NCBI GenBank assembly: GCA_034421515.1
Contig: DAOUKH010000006.1
Coordinates: 1-45,444 of the forward strand
DNA length: 45,444 bases
Origin: DAOUKH01 sp034421515
GTDB taxonomy: Bacteria; Chloroflexota; Dehalococcoidia; SHYB01
Reading direction: 5' to 3'
Part shown: positions 40,995 through 45,444 of the stretch, in pieces
How positions within the stretch are numbered: the first letter of the stretch is position 1
Layout: every line of letters starts with the position of its first letter
The notes under the pieces: generated by a model
The model's database searches: none
What the model was told of the DNA's origin: nothing
Seen by the model: the letters and a program-made list of their open reading frames with translations, nothing else
Made by a program: the position numbers and the translations under genes

Positions 40995-41120
40995 TTAGTC
41001 CAGCGCGGTCTTGAGGTCTTCCAAGCTGGCGTACTCGGTCAGGCCCCGCTTGTCGCGGGCCTGTTGCAGTGCTGCGATCGTCTCGGCGTTGGGGGCACGA
41101 ACGTCTTCGGGCTTGGTCAT
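40995..41120 (-). CDS. RelB/DinJ-type antitoxin fragment (41 aa), no toxin visible
   Basis: Very short gene of 41 aa: TKPEDVRAPNAETIAALQQA followed by RDKRGLTEYASLEDLKTALD. The pattern PNAETIAAxxxAR...xxYxSxEDLxxxL is the C-terminal half of RelB/DinJ antitoxins (family strings such as IPNAETxAAxEEA and FDSxEDLxxDL). The N-terminal DNA-binding ribbon-helix-helix of a full RelB is absent, and no toxin reading frame exists downstream (40841-40994) or upstream. It may be the decayed end of a lost toxin-antitoxin pair, or a minimal antitoxin. The ribosome site is weak (AAGAG). Local GC is lower than in the neighbours. Confidence 0.6.
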   Translation of the reverse strand: MTKPEDVRAPNAETIAALQQARDKRGLTEYASLEDLKTALD

Positions 41121-41195
41121 TCTCTTGTCCCACAGGTCAGCGAGCCACGGGCGGCGCTGGGCTGACAAGGGTTGAGTGGCAACGTTCCCCGCCCG

Positions 41196-41450
41196 TCACC
41201 CGTGGCGGATTTTGAGGATGACCAGGGAGACGACCATGATGCCGGCGAGGGTGTTTGCCGTGATGACCGAGGGCGATCCGATGACGACGCCGTAGGCGAT
41301 GAAGAGGGCGACTGATAGCGTAATGGCCAGGAACGTCCTGAGGTTGAGGTCGCCCGTGGACTTCGTGCGCCAGCACTGCCGCACTTGCGGGAAGAGCGCG
41401 GCCGTACCTAGGGCGGCAGCGGTAAAGCCAAGGATTTCGACGGGTTCCAC
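41196..41450 (-). CDS. SemiSWEET family sugar transporter (PQ-loop), copy 1
   Basis: 84 aa membrane protein with three helices, the size of a SemiSWEET that works as a homodimer to move sugars. It starts at the GTG at 41450 (VEPVEILGFTAAALGTAALF), with the PQ motif FPQVRQCWRTKSTGDLNLRT at about residues 20-39, a second helix LAITLSVALFIAYGVVIG, and a third with the substrate-site Asn in SPSVITANTLAGIMVVSL. It is about 75% identical by hand count (63 of 84) to the copy at 41558-41812. The reading frame is open far upstream, through copy 2 and nuoN antisense of sense, but only this part has SemiSWEET character. Confidence 0.88.
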   Translation of the reverse strand: MEPVEILGFTAAALGTAALFPQVRQCWRTKSTGDLNLRTFLAITLSVALFIAYGVVIGSPSVITANTLAGIMVVSLVILKIRHG

Positions 41451-41542
41451 GTATCGTTCCGTGTCAGGCGCGACTGGTAGGGTAGGGCAAAGTGTGCGCC
41501 GTGTCGCCCCACGCCTATCCCCTCTCAGCCAAGGGCGGGGTG

Positions 41543-41565
41543 ACGGGTGGCACCCGCTCACCCGT
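41543..41565 (-). terminator. Hairpin at the stop codon of SemiSWEET copy 2
   Basis: A perfect 7-bp inverted repeat, arms ACGGGTG and CACCCGT with a 9-base loop, spans the last codons and the stop of the gene at 41558. No U-tract follows. It could limit read-through into copy 1. The rest of the 107-base gap shows no other element. Confidence 0.35.
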
Positions 41566-41812
41566 GGCGGATTTTGAGGATCACCAGGGAGACGATCATG
41601 ATGAAGGCAACGGTGTTGGCGGTGATGACGGAGGGGGATCCGATGATCGCTCCGTAGGAGAGGAAGAGGGTTATGGAGAACGTTAGGACGAGGTAGGTCC
41701 TGAGGTTGAGGTCGCCGGTGGAGCGGGTGCGCCAGCTCTGCCGCACCTGCGGGAAGAGCGCTGCCGAAGTGAGGGCGGCAGCGGTGAAGCCAAGGATTTC
41801 GGCGTAGTCCAA
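41558..41812 (-). CDS. SemiSWEET family sugar transporter (PQ-loop), copy 2
   Basis: 84 aa three-helix membrane protein, tandem paralogue of the 41196-41450 gene. It starts at the TTG at 41812 ((M)DYAEILGFTAAALTSAALF), carries FPQVRQSWRTRSTGDLNLRT, a second helix YLVLTFSITLFLSYGAIIG and a third with the conserved Asn in SVITANTVAFIMIVSL. Differences between the copies cluster in helix 2, while the PQ loop and helix 3 are nearly unchanged. It begins 15 bases after the nuoN stop on the same strand, so it may be expressed with complex I. Both copies use non-ATG starts. Sugar specificity cannot be read from the sequence. Confidence 0.9.
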   Translation of the reverse strand: MDYAEILGFTAAALTSAALFPQVRQSWRTRSTGDLNLRTYLVLTFSITLFLSYGAIIGSPSVITANTVAFIMIVSLVILKIRHG

Positions 41813-41827
41813 AGTTCTTCCAGACTT

Positions 41828-43255
41828 CTACAGGGGGAGGGCGGCGGTGGCGTGCTCGATGAGGCGGACGAGGGGGCCGGGGTAGACGCCGAAGAGGACG
41901 ACGGCGGCAAGCAGGCCGAGGAGCGCGCCGCGCATGGGCAAGTCGAGGGGGAGGGGCTCGGGTTCGTCGGGGTCGCTGAGGTACATGCGCTTGATGACCA
42001 TCAGGTAGTAGTACAGGGAGACGAGGCTGGCGGTGGCGGCGATGATGACGAGCCAGAGCATCCCTTCCTGAGCGACGGCGGTAAAGAGGTAGAACTTGGT
42101 GGCGAAGCCGGAGAAGATGGGCAGTCCGGCGAGGGAGAAGAAGGCGGCGCTGATGGCGAGGGCGAGGAAGGGCTGGCGCTTGCCGAGGCCGGCGTAGCCG
42201 TCGATCGAGACGCGGCCGGTGAGATTCTGGTAGGCGATGATGGCGGTGAAGGCCGCGAAGTTGGTGGCCGAGTAGCCGACCAAGTGGAAGATCAGGCCGT
42301 TGGAGGCCTCGGCCGAGAGGGCGGCGATGCCCATCAGCAGGTAGCCGGCCTGGCCGATGCTGGAGTAGGCAAGCATCCGCTTGATGTTGGTCTGGACGAT
42401 GGCGACGAGGTTGCCGACCACCATGCTGAGCACGGCCATCGCGGCGAGGACGTTCCGCCAGTCGTCGATGGCGGGGGCGAGGGCGGCGGCGAAGAGCCGG
42501 AGCATGAGGGCGAAGGCGACGGCCTTGGAGGCGACGGCGAGGTAGGCGGTGACCGGCGTCGGCGCGCCCTCGTAGACGTCGGGGGCCCACATGTGAAAGG
42601 GCGCGGCGGTGATCTTGAAACCGAACCCCACGATGACGAGCGCCAGCCCAGCGACGAAGGCCGGGGATGCGCCGTCGGTGAGGGCGGCCGCGATCTCGGC
42701 GAAGACCGTCGTCCCCGTCGCGCCGTAGACCAAGCTCAGGCCGTAGAGGAGCAGGGCGGAGGAGAAGGCGCCGATGAGGATGTACTTGACGCCGGCCTCG
42801 ATGGAGCGGCGCCGGTGGACGGCGTAGCCGGCGAGCACGTAGAGGCTGAAGCTGAAGAGCTCGAGGGCGATGTAGGCGGTCAGCAGCTCGCCCGCCGAGA
42901 CCATCGTCATCATGCCAAGGACGGAGAAGAGGAAGATGCCGTAGAACTCGCCGTGGCCGTTCAGGTACCGCTTCACGTAGTCGGCGGAGGCCAAGACCAT
43001 GAAGGCGGCGACGGCCAAGAGGAAGAACTTGAAGAAGGTCGAGAAGCCGTCGACATGGAAGAGGCCGTCGTAGAGGACCTCGGACTCGCCGATCAGGGTG
43101 AAGGTCGAGCCTGCGGCGGCGGCGATGCCGGCCAGCGTCAGCAGGGGGAGCCAGTGCTTGCGGTCGTCAGGCAGGAAGAGGTCGACGGCGATCACCAGGA
43201 GGGCTGCGCCCGCCAGGATGAACTCGGGGAGGAAGAGGGAGAAGTCGACGTTCAT
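41828..43255 (-). CDS. nuoN: NADH-quinone oxidoreductase subunit N
   Basis: Antiporter-like proton-pumping subunit of respiratory complex I, 475 aa, about 14 membrane helices. The conserved central block FGFKITAAPFHMWAPDVYEGAPTPV (about residues 209-233; Lys and His of the pumping axis) is intact. SIGQAGYLLMGIAAL near residue 298 and LAGLPIFSGFATKFYLF near 380 are also family hallmarks. The ATG overlaps the nuoM stop (ATGA), and the gene ends the nuoL-nuoM-nuoN series in the usual order. The length is normal for bacterial NuoN. Confidence 0.96.
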   Translation of the reverse strand: MNVDFSLFLPEFILAGAALLVIAVDLFLPDDRKHWLPLLTLAGIAAAAGSTFTLIGESEVLYDGLFHVDGFSTFFKFFLLAVAAFMVLASADYVKRYLNGHGEFYGIFLFSVLGMMTMVSAGELLTAYIALELFSFSLYVLAGYAVHRRRSIEAGVKYILIGAFSSALLLYGLSLVYGATGTTVFAEIAAALTDGASPAFVAGLALVIVGFGFKITAAPFHMWAPDVYEGAPTPVTAYLAVASKAVAFALMLRLFAAALAPAIDDWRNVLAAMAVLSMVVGNLVAIVQTNIKRMLAYSSIGQAGYLLMGIAALSAEASNGLIFHLVGYSATNFAAFTAIIAYQNLTGRVSIDGYAGLGKRQPFLALAISAAFFSLAGLPIFSGFATKFYLFTAVAQEGMLWLVIIAATASLVSLYYYLMVIKRMYLSDPDEPEPLPLDLPMRGALLGLLAAVVLFGVYPGPLVRLIEHATAALPL

Positions 43256-44721
43256 AGGACTTGCGTGATGCGCTCGACGAGCGGGTTGGCGGCGCTATTG
43301 ATGACGTCGAGGAAGGGCTTGGGGAAGACGCCGGCGAGCACGAGCATGACGGCGAGGATGCCGCCGGCGAAGCGGTCGCCGAAGGAGGCGTCCTTGAGGC
43401 CGGCCCAGCGGTCGTCGGCGGGCCCGAAGAAGCTGCGCGCGGCGAGCCGGAGGATGTAGACGGCGGTGAGCATGGCGGCAATCACGCCAAGGACGCCAAC
43501 GACGGGGAAGGTACGGAATGCGCCAATGAAGACGAGCACCTCGGCGACGAAGCCGCTGAGTCCGGGGAGTCCCAGTGAGGCGAGCCCGGCGAGGACGAAG
43601 AGGAAGACCGTGATGGGCATCCGCTTGGCGAGGCCGTTGAGCTCGCCGATGTCGCGAGTGTGGGCCTGCTCGTAGATCACGCCGACCATGGCGAAGAAGA
43701 GGGCCGTCATCAGGCCGTGGGAGAACATCTGGAGGACGGCGCCGCTGACGCCGACGCTGTCGATGGTGGCGAGGCCGATGAGGACCAGCCCCATGTGTCC
43801 GACGCTGGAGTAGCCGATGACGAATTTTAAATCTCTCTGCGCCATGGCCGACATCGCCCCGTAGACGACGTTGATGGTGGCGAGGGTGATGAACGGGATC
43901 TGCCACCAGTCGAGCCCCTCGGGGAGCAGGGTCATCCCGAGGCGGATGATGCCGTACGCCCCCAGCTTCATGAGGACGCCGGCGTGGAGCATGCTGACGG
44001 CGGTGGGGGCGGCGACGTGGCCGTCGGGCGACCAGGTGTGGAAGGGCCAGAGTCCGGCGAGCACGCCGAAGCCGATCATGATGAGCGGGAAGAAGATGCG
44101 TTGGAAGTCGCGGGCGAAGTCGGCCTCCTGCAGCGCGAGCAGGTCGAAGGAGCCGACGCCGGCCTCGACGTAGATCGCGATGATGGCGACCCAGACCAGC
44201 ACGCTCCCCGCCACGAGGTAGAGCACCAGCTTCAGCGCGCCGTATTCCTTGTTGGTGCTGCCCCAGACGGCGATGAGCAGGTACATGGGAAGCACGGCGA
44301 GCTCGTAGAAGAAGAAGAGGAAGAAGATATCGAGGGATACGAAGGTGCCGTAGACGCCGGTGAGCAGCGTCATGAAGAGGACGAAGTATTCCTTGGGGCG
44401 GTCGTCGATGCGCCAGGAGACGATGACGCCGGTGAAGGCGACGATGCCGGTGAGCAGCACCATGAGCGCGGAGATGCCGTCGGCGCCCCAGTGGACGGTG
44501 ATGCCGAGCGTCTCGATCCACGCCCACTGCTGCTGGAACTGATAGCCGCCGGCGCCGTGGTCGTAGGCGATGAAGGCGTAGACCGAGAAGCCGAGCATGG
44601 CCGTCGCGGCGAGCAGGGCGGCGGTCCTGATCGCCATCGGCCGCGACGCGGGAAGGAGCAGGAGCAGCGCGGCGGCTCCGCCGGGGAGGGCGACGAGGAT
44701 AGTGAGCAGCGCGTCGTCCAG
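43252..44721 (-). CDS. nuoM: NADH-quinone oxidoreductase subunit M, probable CTG start
   Basis: Antiporter-like subunit of complex I, 489 aa if it starts at the CTG at 44721. Hallmarks are FFFYELAVLPMYLLIAVWGS with the key Glu, LWPFHTWSPDGHVAAPTAVS near residue 240, YSSVGHMGLVLIG and LPGLSGFVAEVLVFIGAF. An ATG exists at 44637, but it has no ribosome site and would drop the first membrane helix. The frame upstream encodes LDDALLTILVALPGGAAALL, the expected NuoM N-terminus. A perfect AAGGAGG (44733-44727) sits 5 bases before CTG and overlaps the nuoL stop. There is no ATG, GTG or TTG in that interval. Confidence 0.93.
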   Translation of the reverse strand: MDDALLTILVALPGGAAALLLLLPASRPMAIRTAALLAATAMLGFSVYAFIAYDHGAGGYQFQQQWAWIETLGITVHWGADGISALMVLLTGIVAFTGVIVSWRIDDRPKEYFVLFMTLLTGVYGTFVSLDIFFLFFFYELAVLPMYLLIAVWGSTNKEYGALKLVLYLVAGSVLVWVAIIAIYVEAGVGSFDLLALQEADFARDFQRIFFPLIMIGFGVLAGLWPFHTWSPDGHVAAPTAVSMLHAGVLMKLGAYGIIRLGMTLLPEGLDWWQIPFITLATINVVYGAMSAMAQRDLKFVIGYSSVGHMGLVLIGLATIDSVGVSGAVLQMFSHGLMTALFFAMVGVIYEQAHTRDIGELNGLAKRMPITVFLFVLAGLASLGLPGLSGFVAEVLVFIGAFRTFPVVGVLGVIAAMLTAVYILRLAARSFFGPADDRWAGLKDASFGDRFAGGILAVMLVLAGVFPKPFLDVINSAANPLVERITQVL

Positions 44722-44731
44722 GACGGCCTCC

Positions 44732-45444
44732 TTAGCTCACCGCGACCATGATGATGATGGCCGCCGCGGCGGTGACGGCGATGGTGAGGATGTAGGTCCC
44801 GATCAGGCCGGTCTCGTGGTAGCGGAGCGCCCGGCCGGCGAGGACGGTGGCCTTGCCGGGGCCGTCGACGCCGGTGTCGTTGACGACGCGGCGGTCGAAG
44901 ACGGCGATGAAGCGCGAGGCGGCGAGCACGACGTTGTCGACCGCCCACTGGTAGAGCTCGTCGAGGTAGAACTTGTTGGCCACCCACGCGTAGAGGCGGG
45001 GATAGCGGCGCTCGACAATGGAGGGGGCGGGCTTGGCGCCGCGCGGGGCGTAGATGAAACGCCCCACGGCGAACAGTCCGAAGCCCACGGCCAGCGACGG
45101 CCAGAAGACGGCGTGGTTGATCCCGTATTCGTGCGCGCCGCCGGGGAGGTGGAGGAACGAGCCGATGCCGCCGAAGTCGCCCCAGCTGAGGGCGAGCAGG
45201 CCGAGGCCGGCGGCGGGAATCGCCAGGGCCGCCATTGGGACGAGGATGAGCGGGCCGGCCTCGTGGGCGTGGCGTGCGGCTTCGGAGCGGGGCTCGCCGG
45301 CGAAGACCATGAACAGCATGCGGGCGGCGTAGAGGGCGGTGAGGCCGGAGGCGGCGAGGCCGGCGGCCAGAAGCCAGCCGTTCCGCCCGTCGAGGACGCC
45401 GAGGAGAATCTCGTCCTTGCTGAAGAAGCCGCTCAGGGGGAAGA
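44732..45444 (-). CDS. nuoL: NADH-quinone oxidoreductase subunit L, C-terminal part (5' end outside window)
   Basis: Largest antiporter-like subunit of complex I. About 237 C-terminal residues are present. The first visible residues, FPLSGFFSKDEILLGVLDGR, are the classic NuoL block (PLSGFFSKDEIL). Several membrane helices follow (LILVPMAALAIPAAGLGLLA, AVFWPSLAVGFGLFAVGRFI), then NKFYLDELYQWAVDNVVLAA, the conserved NuoL segment before the long lateral helix, and the final helix IGTYILTIAVTAAAAIIIMV. The stop TAA at 44734-44732 overlaps the Shine-Dalgarno of nuoM. Upstream nuoK and other subunits are expected beyond the window edge. Confidence 0.96.
   Translation of the reverse strand, partial: FPLSGFFSKDEILLGVLDGRNGWLLAAGLAASGLTALYAARMLFMVFAGEPRSEAARHAHEAGPLILVPMAALAIPAAGLGLLALSWGDFGGIGSFLHLPGGAHEYGINHAVFWPSLAVGFGLFAVGRFIYAPRGAKPAPSIVERRYPRLYAWVANKFYLDELYQWAVDNVVLAASRFIAVFDRRVVNDTGVDGPGKATVLAGRALRYHETGLIGTYILTIAVTAAAAIIIMVAVS

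Noticed and set aside
41451..42590. Upstream in-frame extension of SemiSWEET copy 1 through copy 2 and nuoN
   Set aside because: It overlaps two real genes on the same strand in another frame, and the residues are Arg/Pro-rich noise.

Overview
The window is about 45 kb of very GC-rich bacterial chromosome, densely coded on both strands. It has no rRNA, tRNA, CRISPR array, phage or insertion sequence that I can see. The gene complement fits a Chloroflexota bacterium of the Dehalococcoidia/SAR202 type: paralogous luciferase-like (LLM) flavin oxidoreductases, a CaiB/BaiF CoA-transferase, tandem SDRs, a SCO1664-family kinase, a short YidC, a eukaryal-type IleS and an archaeal-type IMP cyclohydrolase homologue. 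This placement is inferred from gene content only; no marker tree was run.

Layout. 1-3323: end of rnpA, yidD, a beta-propeller lipoprotein, yidC and jag, the membrane-protein insertion cluster usual near oriC. 3354-9456: ileS and polA. 9457-9644: three short hairpins between convergent genes. 9645-15146: a catabolic-looking block (amidohydrolase, LLM oxidoreductase, three tandem SDRs, alpha/beta hydrolase). 15228-15725: a RelE/ParE-type toxin-antitoxin pair of lower GC. 15763-17094: DUF1015 (SerK-like). 17200-25581: a four-gene ABC operon with two giant FtsX/MacB-type permeases and two ATPases, the first carrying an AbrB-like tail. 25578-29299: a TgpA-like transglutaminase and DUF58 pair. 29394-32601: a C26 glutamine amidotransferase-like hydrolase and gyrA, ended by a strong hairpin. 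32673-36164: flavin reductase, dtd, fmdB, a small zinc-finger protein, SCO1664-family kinase, GNAT and macro-domain protein, all on the minus strand. 36275-40840: CMD-family protein, PurO-like protein, CoA-transferase, dimeric alpha-beta barrel protein and a second LLM oxidoreductase. 40995-41120: a 41-residue RelB-like antitoxin remnant. 41196-45444: two tandem SemiSWEET transporters downstream of nuoN, nuoM and nuoL (partial) of respiratory complex I.

Several signals stand out. A CIRCE-like operator (34057-34083) lies exactly at the predicted start of the fmdB-dtd transcript. A recurrent extended -10 element (GCTAyAmT, usually TGCTACAAT or TGCTATAAT) with no visible -35 precedes many genes, sometimes so close that the mRNA would be nearly leaderless. 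The transglutaminase has Ser where the catalytic Cys should be. NuoM appears to start at a CTG codon behind a perfect AAGGAGG. The last 35 codons of yidC, encoding a very basic tail, overlap jag in another frame. The window is mostly ordinary housekeeping plus a Dehalococcoidia-style catabolic accessory set; I did not find a clear new defence or mobile system.
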